Positions 14,652 through 22,090 of a stretch of DNA of 64,000 bases are shown piece after piece. Position numbers and translations under genes: made by a program. The DNA is taken from positions 131,436 through 195,435 of the forward strand of contig PLWV01000008.1 in assembly GCA_003153155.1 (NCBI GenBank), read 5' to 3'. Position 1 is the first letter of the stretch. Every line of letters starts with the position of its first letter. The notes below the pieces were generated by a model. It saw nothing but the letters and a program-made list of their open reading frames with translations. It did not search any database and had not been told where the DNA came from. Source of the DNA: Gallionella sp. GTDB lineage: Bacteria; Pseudomonadota; Gammaproteobacteria; Burkholderiales; Gallionellaceae.

Positions 14652-15413
14652 CTAGCCGCGAGCAATGTTACTGAGTCGATCCAGATCATGGAGCTGCACT
14701 TGTCGCCGTTCGGTGGCCAGCAGGCCCTCGTTCTGGAAACGAGTAAACATGCGGCACACTGTTTCTTCGGCTATGCCGAGGTAATTACCGATATCGCTGC
14801 GCGACATGCTCAGGTTAAATTTGGTGGGGGAGTAATTGCGCCTCTGGAAGCGTCGGGATAAGCTCAGCAGGAAAGTGGCCAAACGCTCGTCAGCATTCTT
14901 CTTTCCGAGCAACAGCATCAACTCCTGGTTGTCGAGAATTTCCTGGCTCATGATCTTGAGCATCTGTTGACGGATGGATGGAATTTCCTCGCTGTATACT
15001 TCCAGCACGTCGATGGGAACTTCGCACACCATCGTGGTTTCCAGCACCATGGCTTCGTTGGTGAAGTAATTGGCTGCGATAGCACCCAAACCGAGCAATT
15101 CGCCGGCAACATGGAAGCCTGTAATCTGCATCCGGCCATCGTTGGTCAGGACATAAGTCTTGACGGAACCACAGCGGATCGCGTAGATGCTGCGCAGAGG
15201 CTCGCCTATCCGATAAAGCAACTCGCCGCGCTTGAACAGCCTGCGGTTTCTGACTATCGTTTCGGGCAGGCGCAGATCCACATCGGAACCATTCACCGCG
15301 CGACATAAACCATAGATGCCGCAATCCTTGCAGGTAACCAGAGAACAAACTTCATTATCTGCAGCGCGTGCGACCACTGACTCGCTTGGCATCATTTGTA
15401 CAACAGCTGTCAT
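14652..15413 (-). CDS. fnr: FNR-type oxygen-sensing regulator
   Basis: A 253-aa Crp/Fnr protein. The start at 15413 (MTAVVQMMP) has AGGTGA eight bases upstream and is preferred over a start 11 codons earlier. Cysteines C28, C31 and C37 (TCKDCGIYGLC) plus C130 in TTMVCEVP match the four [4Fe-4S] ligands of E. coli FNR; C23 is extra. The cNMP-like beta roll (FKRGELLYRIGEPLRSIYAI) is followed by a helix-turn-helix, SRSDIGNYLGIAEETVCRMF. In E. coli the recognition helix reads E-T-x-S-R; here the serine is cysteine (ETVCR), while Glu and Arg are kept. Expected to bind TTGAT-N4-ATCAA when oxygen is low. It probably controls the adjacent oxidase operon. Confidence 0.95.
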   Translation of the reverse strand: MTAVVQMMPSESVVARAADNEVCSLVTCKDCGIYGLCRAVNGSDVDLRLPETIVRNRRLFKRGELLYRIGEPLRSIYAIRCGSVKTYVLTNDGRMQITGFHVAGELLGLGAIAANYFTNEAMVLETTMVCEVPIDVLEVYSEEIPSIRQQMLKIMSQEILDNQELMLLLGKKNADERLATFLLSLSRRFQRRNYSPTKFNLSMSRSDIGNYLGIAEETVCRMFTRFQNEGLLATERRQVQLHDLDRLSNIARG

Positions 15414-15807
15414 AAGTTTCTCACCTAAAAGCACTACATCATGCACAATCGCGGCAGTATCGGCACACTGGTTGATCAGAAGCCGTAAACGTCAGCACTG
15501 TAGCCGATAAAGCAGCCCGTAACAACTCCGCCCAACCTTTGAAGTCGGCCAGGGTGCGGGTCTTGCCATGATGGTCGGCAGCGCAGGAGCCACTACCAAA
15601 ATCCGCGCCAGTACTCTCGTCCGCGATAAGCGACCCAGGCAAGGTGCTATACATCGGCGCATCCGGATAATGTCAGCACCCACATGGAACCTGTTGCGGT
15701 AACCAGCAAAGCTGAACTGTTCACCAACGGCGGCTGATTATACACCCTAACAAGGCCAGCTTTCGCCCCCAATAAAAGTTGCGCTTCAAAATTGAATCCA
15801 CAAAATA
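15414..15807. other. 394-base interval without a convincing gene
   Basis: Between the FNR gene start and the pseudo-tRNA terminator. Several overlapping frames exist on the minus strand (for example 15439-15654) but they are Arg/Cys-rich with no ribosome site or domain signal. The region immediately after 15413 must contain the fnr promoter. I saw no repeat or RNA structure here. Confidence 0.5.
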
Positions 15808-15837
15808 AAAAAGGACACCCTTGCGGATGTCCTTTTT
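15808..15837. terminator. bidirectional-looking terminator beside the pseudo-tRNA
   Basis: AAAAGGACA and TGTCCTTTT form a stem with an inner CC/GG and a small loop, flanked by A and T runs on both sides. On the minus strand it lies directly downstream of the tRNA-Ser-like sequence, as expected for the terminator of a once functional tRNA gene. Confidence 0.7.
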
Positions 15838-15842
15838 GTATT

Positions 15843-15981
15843 TGGCAGGAGAGTGTGATTCGCACCCATGGTGACGCATAACGCCACACCGGATTTCGAG
15901 TCCGGTACATTCGACCAGTTTGACAACTTTCATGCGCCTTGGCACATAGGAAGTTGCGTCCCTTTGGGCTGACACCTCTCC
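15843..15981 (-). pseudogene. degenerate tRNA-Ser(CGA) with a hairpin insertion
   Basis: On the minus strand the sequence begins GGAGAGGTGTCA and ends CTCTCCTGCCA. Its middle 48 bases (15870-15917) are identical to the intact tRNA-Ser(CGA) at 54166-54256, including the anticodon arm and variable arm. It is broken in three ways. About 49 extra bases interrupt the D arm. The T loop has TGCGAAT in place of TTCGAAT, with T-stem mismatches. The base pair at acceptor position 7 is lost and one base is missing. The insertion lies between direct repeats TGTCA and contains a strong stem-loop. It cannot fold as a working tRNA. It may be a remnant of a duplicated or target tRNA at the edge of acquired DNA. 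Confidence 0.85.
15924..15956. repeat. 33-base hairpin inside the pseudo-tRNA
   Basis: CAACTT pairs with AAGTTG and, after a small asymmetric internal loop, ATGCGCC pairs with GGCACAT (one G-T pair), leaving a two-base loop. It accounts for most of the extra sequence in the D arm and is flanked by TGTCA on both sides, like a short inserted palindrome with a target duplication. Confidence 0.65.
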
Positions 15982-16218
15982 CACATTTTATTTTTAGCCA
16001 TGTTGGCATCCAAAATTCAAGAGTAAAATGGAAGAATGGTCTGCACTAGATTTGCCTAAGTTTGCGGTTTGCGGCTAGCAACCCAGGCAGAAACCCACAG
16101 GACTTTGCTTATGAAACAGGGAATTCTGTTCAGGCAAATTGAGCAACTTCTCATCCTATCGGTACCCTTCCATCTGCTTTTGAATTGTAATGAGGGAACA
16201 TCTAAAGGAAGATTAGCC

Positions 16219-18015
16219 ATGAGCTCACCAATCCGGACAGTTACAGTTGAGCAGGTAAATGCAGTTATTGCGGATGCTTACTCACAATCCAATCACTTGC
16301 TGCATATTTTGTATGCGCTGCAACAACGGTTCCTGCACATCTCGCACGAAGCTGTCCGTGAAGTCGCCTCGCATCTTGGCTTGCCGATTAGCCAAGTGGA
16401 ATCAGTAGTCGAGTTCTATTCCTTTTTTTACGGGACACCGCGCGGACGATACAACATTCTGCTTAGCAATTGCACCAGTTGCGGGTATATGGTCGGCGAC
16501 GAAAATTTGATGGACACACTCTGTCAGCGGCTGCGTGTGGTTGCCGGCAAGACGCGTGCCGATGGATTGGTCAGCATAGACGAAACCTCCTGCATCGGCA
16601 TGTGTGATCATGGTGCTGCTTTGCTGGTTAACGGCATGCCGATTACCCGTCTTGATGCCAGCAAGATCGCGCGCATCGCTGATCTGGTTGAAACAGAGAC
16701 GCCGGTTGCGAATTGGCCTGCCGAATGGTTTCGCATTGACGACAATATCCGTAACAGCAGTTTGTTGCTCAAGAATGATTTTGCCGCGGGTGATGGCATG
16801 CGTGCGATGTTGGCGCGCAACATTGATGGTACGCTGGCCGAAATCACCCAGTCAGGGCTGCGCGGACGGGGTGGCGCAGGATTCAGTACCGGCATGAAAT
16901 GGAAATTTTGTCGCGAGGCACAGGGTGCCGCGCACTATGTGGTTTGCAATGCCGATGAAGGCGAGCCGGGCACGTTCAAAGATCGCATCCTGTTGCATAG
17001 CCATGCCGATGCGGTGTTCGAAGGAATGACCGTATGCGCTTTTGTAATCGGCGCAGAACAGGGTTTTCTCTATTTGCGCGGCGAGTATCGCTACCTGTTG
17101 CCGCAGTTGCAAGCCGTGTTGGCGCACCGTCGCGAACTGGGTTTGTTGGGTTCCAGCATTCTCGGTCAGCCTGGATTCAATTTCGACATCGAGATCGTAG
17201 TCGGGGCGGGTGCTTACATCTGCGGCGAAGAATCGGCGCTGATCGAATCACTGGAAGGCAAGCGCGGGGTGCCGCGCAATCGTCCGCCATTTCCGGTGAC
17301 ACATGGCTATCTCGGTCAACCTACCGTGGTCAACAATGTGGAAACATTTGCCGCCGCCGCCCATATTGCGCTGCGCGGCAGTACATGGTTCAGAGCAGTG
17401 GGCACGGAAAAATCGGCGGGCAGCAAAATTTTGAGTGTCAGCGGTGACTGCGCGGCACCTGGAATTTATGAATATCCATTCGGCGTCAGCATTCAACAAG
17501 TGCTGGATGATTGCGGCGCGAAGGATGTTCAAGCGGTGCAAGTCGGCGGCCCTTCCGGCACGCTGATTAACCCGGTGAAATTCAATCGTAAACTGGGCTT
17601 TGAGGATTTGCCCACCGGCGGTTCGTTCATGGTATTTGGTCAGGGACGCGACCTCCTGGCAATAATCGTCAATTTTGCGCATTTCTTCGCCCATGAAAGT
17701 TGCGGTTTCTGTACACCTTGCCGGGTGGGTACGACGCTGCTCAAAAATGGTCTGGACAAGATCGCCAGCGGCCATGGCACGCAATATGATCTGGATGAGA
17801 TGAAACGTATGGGCGCACTGGTCAAACGCCGCTCGCATTGCGGCTTGGGGCAGACCGCGGCGAATCCCATCCTGGACAGTTTGCAGCGGTTCCCGCACGT
17901 ATTTGAGCAGCGCTTGGCGCACAGTAATTTTGAGCCCTACTTCAATCTGGACGGGGCACTTGAAGAAGCGCGTCAGGTCACGCATCGCGATGATGCGGCG
18001 GCTCATCTGAAATAA
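16219..18015 (+). CDS. hoxF: NAD-reducing hydrogenase diaphorase subunit HoxF
   Basis: 598 aa from the ATG at 16219 (MSSPIRT), which has AAGGAA upstream; a longer frame starting 50 codons earlier is not supported. The N-terminal about 165 residues are NuoE-like with cysteines NCTSCGYMVG and SCIGMCDHG for a [2Fe-2S] centre. The NuoF-like part has the FMN and NADH motifs GRGGAGFSTGMKWKF, NADEGEPGTFKDR and GAGAYICGEESALIESLEGK, and the [4Fe-4S] ligands ESCGFCTPCR and HCGLGQT. The length and E-F fusion match Cupriavidus-type HoxF (about 600 aa). It passes electrons between the HoxU clusters and NAD(H) in the cytoplasm. First gene of hoxFUYHW; no separate hoxE is present. Confidence 0.96.
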   Translation: MSSPIRTVTVEQVNAVIADAYSQSNHLLHILYALQQRFLHISHEAVREVASHLGLPISQVESVVEFYSFFYGTPRGRYNILLSNCTSCGYMVGDENLMDTLCQRLRVVAGKTRADGLVSIDETSCIGMCDHGAALLVNGMPITRLDASKIARIADLVETETPVANWPAEWFRIDDNIRNSSLLLKNDFAAGDGMRAMLARNIDGTLAEITQSGLRGRGGAGFSTGMKWKFCREAQGAAHYVVCNADEGEPGTFKDRILLHSHADAVFEGMTVCAFVIGAEQGFLYLRGEYRYLLPQLQAVLAHRRELGLLGSSILGQPGFNFDIEIVVGAGAYICGEESALIESLEGKRGVPRNRPPFPVTHGYLGQPTVVNNVETFAAAAHIALRGSTWFRAVGTEKSAGSKILSVSGDCAAPGIYEYPFGVSIQQVLDDCGAKDVQAVQVGGPSGTLINPVKFNRKLGFEDLPTGGSFMVFGQGRDLLAIIVNFAHFFAHESCGFCTPCRVGTTLLKNGLDKIASGHGTQYDLDEMKRMGALVKRRSHCGLGQTAANPILDSLQRFPHVFEQRLAHSNFEPYFNLDGALEEARQVTHRDDAAAHLK

Positions 18016-18026
18016 CGGGGGATGAT

Positions 18027-18854
18027 ATGAGCACTGAAGCAAAGCAAAATACCATCACCCCAAATACCATCACTATAGACGGGCAGGAAATCCCGTTCAA
18101 AGATGGTCAGACCATCATGGATGCGGCACTTGCAGCCGGTGTTTATATTCCCCATCTGTGCCATCGTCCCGGACTCACGCCGCATGGCAGTTGCAAGCTC
18201 TGTGTCGTCGATATCGGCAGCAGAGGTGTGTCGTTTCACAACTCGGATCGCCGGGTACAGACAAAATTTTCAGTCGATATCGACGGCAGGAGCGTGTCGG
18301 CCTGTACCACGCCCGCCGTAGCCGGGCAGCAGATCAGCAACAACACGCCAGCCCTGAATGAAGTGCGCAAGACCATCACGCAAATGCTGTTCATAGAAGG
18401 CAATCATATTTGCCCTTCCTGCGAAAAAAGCGGTGACTGCACACTGCAGGCGATGGCCTATCATCTGGGTATGCTGGACGGGCATTTCCCGCAGTTCTTC
18501 CCGCACCGCGAAGTGGATGCGTCGCATCCGACTGTCATGCTGGATCGTGACCGTTGCATACTTTGCGAATTGTGCGTGCGCGCCAGCCGCGAAGTGGATG
18601 GCAAGAATGTGTTCGCCATCGCTGGACGCGGCATAACTGCGCATCTGATCGTAAATTCACCCAGCGGCAAGCTGGCGGATAGCGATCTTGAAACCGGCGA
18701 CATGGCTGCACATATCTGTCCGGTAGGCGCGATCCTGATCAAGGAGCATGGCTATGAAGTGCCGATCGGACGGCGCACTTTTGACCTGCACCAAGTCGGC
18801 GAGATTGGTTTGGAAAAAGTCATCCTGGCTAAAGTGAGGCATACCGATGAGTAA
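18027..18854 (+). CDS. hoxU: hydrogenase diaphorase iron-sulphur subunit HoxU
   Basis: 275 aa, NuoG N-terminal-like. A 2Fe-2S ferredoxin domain comes first (IPHLCHRPGLTPHGSCKLC, then SACTTPA). Next is the His-containing [4Fe-4S] region (GNHICPSCEKSGDCTLQ), a ferredoxin-type motif (RDRCILCELCVRASRE), and a final AHICPVGA. Usual HoxU is about 235-240 aa; the extra length is a 15-residue N-terminal lead plus a C-terminal 25-residue extension (FDLHQVGEIGLEKVILAKVR). GGGGGATG precedes the start. It links HoxY to HoxF. It overlaps hoxY by 8 bases. Confidence 0.95.
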   Translation: MSTEAKQNTITPNTITIDGQEIPFKDGQTIMDAALAAGVYIPHLCHRPGLTPHGSCKLCVVDIGSRGVSFHNSDRRVQTKFSVDIDGRSVSACTTPAVAGQQISNNTPALNEVRKTITQMLFIEGNHICPSCEKSGDCTLQAMAYHLGMLDGHFPQFFPHREVDASHPTVMLDRDRCILCELCVRASREVDGKNVFAIAGRGITAHLIVNSPSGKLADSDLETGDMAAHICPVGAILIKEHGYEVPIGRRTFDLHQVGEIGLEKVILAKVRHTDE

Positions 18855-19383
18855 AATCAGGATCGCTACCACATCGCTGGCCGGTTGTTTCGGCTGCCAT
18901 ATGTCCTTCCTCGATATGGATGAACGACTGGTGGCCTTGCTGGAGCATGTCGAGTTCAATCGCTCGCCGCTTACCGACATCAAACATTGCGATCCGTGCG
19001 ACATCGGCCTGGTCGAGGGCGGGGTGTGCAACGCAGACAATGTGCATGTACTGCGCGAGTTCCGCAAGAACTGCAAAATACTCATCGCAGTCGGAGCCTG
19101 CGCCATCAATGGCGGGGTGCCCGCCATGCGCAACCATTTCAATTTGCGCGAGTGCCTGGAAGAGGCTTATGTGAATGGAGTGGGTGTGGAGAACCCACAG
19201 ATTCCGGATGATGTGGAGTTGCCGCTGCTGCTCGACAAAGTGCATCCGCTGCATGAGGTGGTGCACGTGGATTATTACCTGCCAGGATGCCCGCCGTCTG
19301 CCGATGAATTTCTGAGCGTGCTCGGTGATCTGCTGGCAGGTCGGGAACCCGCGCTTCCCAAAAAACTCCTGCATTACGATTAG
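18847..19383 (+). CDS. hoxY: NAD-linked hydrogenase small subunit HoxY
   Basis: 178 aa. The proximal-cluster cysteines are in LAGCFGCHMSFLD (Cx2C), HCDPCDIGLVEGGVCNADN, VGACAINGGVP and LPGCPPSADE, the set expected for HoxY with a single [4Fe-4S] cluster and no Tat signal. The protein is cytoplasmic and pairs with HoxH. Its start lies inside the 3' end of hoxU, so translation is coupled. A 150-base gap holding a perfect inverted repeat separates it from hoxH. Confidence 0.95.
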   Translation: MSKIRIATTSLAGCFGCHMSFLDMDERLVALLEHVEFNRSPLTDIKHCDPCDIGLVEGGVCNADNVHVLREFRKNCKILIAVGACAINGGVPAMRNHFNLRECLEEAYVNGVGVENPQIPDDVELPLLLDKVHPLHEVVHVDYYLPGCPPSADEFLSVLGDLLAGREPALPKKLLHYD

Positions 19384-19386
19384 TGC

Positions 19387-19501
19387 CGTCATTCCGGCGC
19401 AGGCCGGAATCCAGCGGTTTTATTAACATGCCTTTAGGTTTTGTACTCTGCGTTGCAACGGAGTTTTGTGTGACTGGATTCCGGCCTGCGCCGGAATGAC
19501 G
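19387..19501. repeat. REP-like inverted repeat between hoxY and hoxH
   Basis: Two 28-base arms (19387-19414 and 19474-19501) are perfect reverse complements: CGTCATTCCGGCGCAGGCCG plus GAATCCAG, and the mirror. The arms belong to the CGTCATTCC...GGAATCCAG class of proteobacterial dispersed repeats; a diverged relative lies at 34034-34101. In the transcript this would form a very stable stem with a 59-base loop inside the hox operon, possibly affecting hoxH mRNA stability or expression ratio. Confidence 0.85.
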
Positions 19502-19533
19502 AATTTATAGAAGCATTCTAAGGGTGTTAGGCC

Positions 19534-21015
19534 ATGGAACAGAACGCGACATCTCAATCTAACCTCAGGCGCGTTGCCATCGATCCTATCTCGCGCGTTG
19601 AAGGGCACGGCAGGATCACGCTGCTGCTGGATGATGAAAATCATATCCATGAGGCACGCTTCCATATCGTCGAGTTTCGCGGCTTCGAGAAATTCATTCA
19701 GGGCCGTCCATACTGGGAAGTGCCGTTCTTGGTGCAACGCCTGTGCGGGATTTGCCCGGTCAGCCATCAGCTGGCGGCAGCCAAGGCGGTGGACCAACTG
19801 GTTGGCGTGGAGCGACTCACGCCCACGGCTGAAAAGCTGCGCCGCCTGCTGCATTTCGGCCAGACCCTGCAGTCGCACGCGCTGCATTTTTTCCATCTGT
19901 CTTCCCCCGATCTGTTGTTCGGCTTCGGCAGCGACCCGGCGCAACGCAACATCGTCGGCGTGCTGGATAAATATCCTGAACTCGCCCTGAAAGGCGTGAA
20001 ACTGCGCAAGTATGGGCAACAGGTCATCGCGGCGATCGCCGGCAAGCGCATCCACGGCACGGCCACCGTGCCGGGCGGCATGAACAAGATACTCACCATT
20101 GCCGAGCGCGATGCCTTGCTGGTCGATATCAAAGACATTCTGGCCTGGAGTTCGGATGCGCTGGCACTGAACGAGCAGATCCACACCGCAAATCCGGAGC
20201 ATCGCGATTTCGCTACCATTCGCAGCAACTTCCTGAGCATGGTCGGCAGCGGCGGAGAGTTGGAGATTTATCACGGCGGTTTGCGCGCACGTTCGGCAAG
20301 CGGCGCAGATATTTTCGATCAATTCGATTATCGCGGTTATCAGCAAATCATTCGCGAAGAAGTGCGTCCATGGAGCTATATGAAGTTCCCGTATTTGATT
20401 GAACTGGGCAAGGAGCAAGGCTGGTATCGCGTCGGTCCGCTGGCGCGCGTGAATAACTGCGATTTCATTTCAACACCCTTGGCGGAAGCGGCGCGCAAAC
20501 GCTTCAGGGAATTTGGCCAGGGCGGTTTCGTGCATGACACGCTGGCCTATCACTGGGCGCGCATGATCGAGGCCTTGCATTGTGCCGAGTCCATTTACGA
20601 ATTGCTGCATGATCCAGATATCACCGGCACCGATCTGGTCGCAGACTTGGGTGAAAAGCGGCGCGAGGGTATCGGTGTGATCGAAGCGCCACGCGGCACC
20701 CTGTTCCATCACTATCAGATCGATGAGGAAGGCCTGATAACAAAAGCCAACCTGATCGTCTCGACCACCGGCAACAATCAGGCGATGAACGAATCGGTGC
20801 GTTCGGTCGCCAATGAATACCTCGACGGTCACGAGATCACCGAGGGCTTGCTCAATCATCTGGAAGTCGCGGTGCGCGCCTATGACCCCTGCCTGTCCTG
20901 CGCTACTCACGCCTTGGGCAAGATGCCGTTGCAGGTGGAGTTGCTCGATGCCGATGGTATGTTGGTGGATAGACTGACCAAGGGCGGCAATGGCGTGATC
21001 GAACGGACGGTCTGA
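19534..21015 (+). CDS. hoxH: NAD-linked hydrogenase large (NiFe) subunit HoxH
   Basis: 493 aa. The N-terminal NiFe ligand motif is RLCGICPVSH, preceded by RVEGHGRITL; the C-terminal ligand motif is DPCLSCATHALGKMPLQVEL. After the conserved DPCxxCxTH, maturation proteases of this family cut behind the His, so a tail of about 30 residues (ALGKMPLQ and on to VIERTV) would be removed. The features place it in group 3d with HoxFUY. It binds the active site and oxidises H2 or reduces protons in the cytoplasm. It is followed after 5 bases by its likely protease gene hoxW. Confidence 0.96.
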   Translation: MEQNATSQSNLRRVAIDPISRVEGHGRITLLLDDENHIHEARFHIVEFRGFEKFIQGRPYWEVPFLVQRLCGICPVSHQLAAAKAVDQLVGVERLTPTAEKLRRLLHFGQTLQSHALHFFHLSSPDLLFGFGSDPAQRNIVGVLDKYPELALKGVKLRKYGQQVIAAIAGKRIHGTATVPGGMNKILTIAERDALLVDIKDILAWSSDALALNEQIHTANPEHRDFATIRSNFLSMVGSGGELEIYHGGLRARSASGADIFDQFDYRGYQQIIREEVRPWSYMKFPYLIELGKEQGWYRVGPLARVNNCDFISTPLAEAARKRFREFGQGGFVHDTLAYHWARMIEALHCAESIYELLHDPDITGTDLVADLGEKRREGIGVIEAPRGTLFHHYQIDEEGLITKANLIVSTTGNNQAMNESVRSVANEYLDGHEITEGLLNHLEVAVRAYDPCLSCATHALGKMPLQVELLDADGMLVDRLTKGGNGVIERTV

Positions 21016-21020
21016 GTGTC

Positions 21021-21476
21021 ATGGTAAAACTGCTGCTGTTCGGATACGGCAATCCCGGGCGCGGAGACGATGCGCTCGGCCCGGAGTTGATCGGGCGCAT
21101 TGCGCAATTGCATCTCGCCGATGTCGAGTGTCAGAACGACATGCAACTGCAAGTCGAGCACGTCACCGACTTGGCCGCGTGCAAGCGGGTATTGTTCATT
21201 GATGCCGATATGTCCTGTGCCGAGCCGTTCGATTTTTCCGAAATCAGCGCCGTAAAAGATGACAGCTACACCAGCCATGCGATGAGTCCAACCGCCTTGT
21301 TGCACGCCTATAGTCAGGTATATGGAAAAGATGCGCCGCCCGCTTTTCTGCTCCGCATTCGCGGCTACGATTTTGAGTTGGGTGACCCATTGACTGGTAA
21401 AGCATCTGCCAATCTGGAGCGTGCGACCGAGAAAGTTCGCGACTGGTTGGCTGACATTCAGGTGGTGAGAGAGTAA
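21021..21476 (+). CDS. hoxW: hydrogenase maturation protease HoxW
   Basis: 151 aa. The family start GYGNPGRGDDALGPELIGRI carries the nickel-binding acidic residue (in GRGDD), with the second acidic site in LFIDADMS and the histidine in YTSHAMSPTALLHAY. It is the endopeptidase that removes the HoxH C-terminal peptide after nickel insertion. Immediately downstream of hoxH, in the same operon, which supports the specificity. The 32-base gap to the next gene suggests the oxidoreductase genes are co-transcribed. Confidence 0.93.
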   Translation: MVKLLLFGYGNPGRGDDALGPELIGRIAQLHLADVECQNDMQLQVEHVTDLAACKRVLFIDADMSCAEPFDFSEISAVKDDSYTSHAMSPTALLHAYSQVYGKDAPPAFLLRIRGYDFELGDPLTGKASANLERATEKVRDWLADIQVVRE

Positions 21477-21508
21477 GCTTCTCGATACCGATATTTGAAG
21501 GGGGACTC

Positions 21509-22090
21509 ATGTTCCAGATACGCATACACGGGCGCGGCGGGCAGGGCGTGGTGACGGCTACGGAGATGTTGTCCGTCGCTGCATTCGAAGAAGGACGCCA
21601 TGCGCAAGCCTTTCCCAGTTTTGGTTCCGAGCGCACCGGTGCGCCGGTGGTGGCGTTCTGCCGCATCGACGACAAGGATATCAGGCTGCGCGAACCCATC
21701 ATGGAGCCGGATGCGCTCATCATTCAGGATCCCACGCTTCTGCACCAGATCGATGTATTCGCCGGGTTAAAACCCGACGGATATGTGCTGCTCAACACCC
21801 ATCATAGTTTTGATGCGCTCGGTTTGGGCGACTTATTCAAAGGACGCAAGGCTGAACGGTTTTGTACTTTGCCCGCTACCCAGTTGGCACTCAAACATAT
21901 TGGCCGCCCCATTCCCAATGCACCGCTGCTGGCCGGATTTGCCGCATTGTCTAACATCATCAAACTGGAATCGGTGGTCAAGGCGATCAACAAAAAATTT
22001 TCTGGCAAAGTGGCGGATGGGAACGTCGCCGCAGCAACGGAAGCCTACAATATGGTGAAAGAGAAAATGAAGGAATTTGCAGATGCTTAA
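21509..22090 (+). CDS. porC: 2-oxoacid:ferredoxin oxidoreductase gamma subunit
   Basis: 193 aa with the gamma-subunit signature RIHGRGGQGVVTATEML, FPSFGSERTGAPVVAFCRID, ALIIQDPTLL and PNAPLLAGFAAL. A strong ribosome site (GAAGGGGGA) precedes the ATG. Gamma, alpha and beta chains together oxidise a 2-oxoacid such as pyruvate with CoA to acyl-CoA and CO2, reducing ferredoxin, or run in reverse. The substrate cannot be told from this chain. It overlaps the alpha gene by 8 bases. Confidence 0.93.
   Translation: MFQIRIHGRGGQGVVTATEMLSVAAFEEGRHAQAFPSFGSERTGAPVVAFCRIDDKDIRLREPIMEPDALIIQDPTLLHQIDVFAGLKPDGYVLLNTHHSFDALGLGDLFKGRKAERFCTLPATQLALKHIGRPIPNAPLLAGFAALSNIIKLESVVKAINKKFSGKVADGNVAAATEAYNMVKEKMKEFADA

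Noticed and set aside
15935-15957. sigma-54 promoter (TTGGCAC...TTGC)
   Set aside because: The spacing between GG and GC is 13 bases, not the required 10, and it lies in the pseudo-tRNA hairpin.
15843-15981. tRNA-Ser with a functional intron
   Set aside because: No bacterial tRNA intron of about 49 bases in the D arm is known to me, and the T loop and acceptor stem are also damaged.
15647-16009. 120-codon minus-strand frame
   Set aside because: Runs through the broken tRNA-Ser and its terminator.
17248-18042. 264-codon minus-strand frame over hoxF
   Set aside because: Antisense to hoxF; no recognisable domain.
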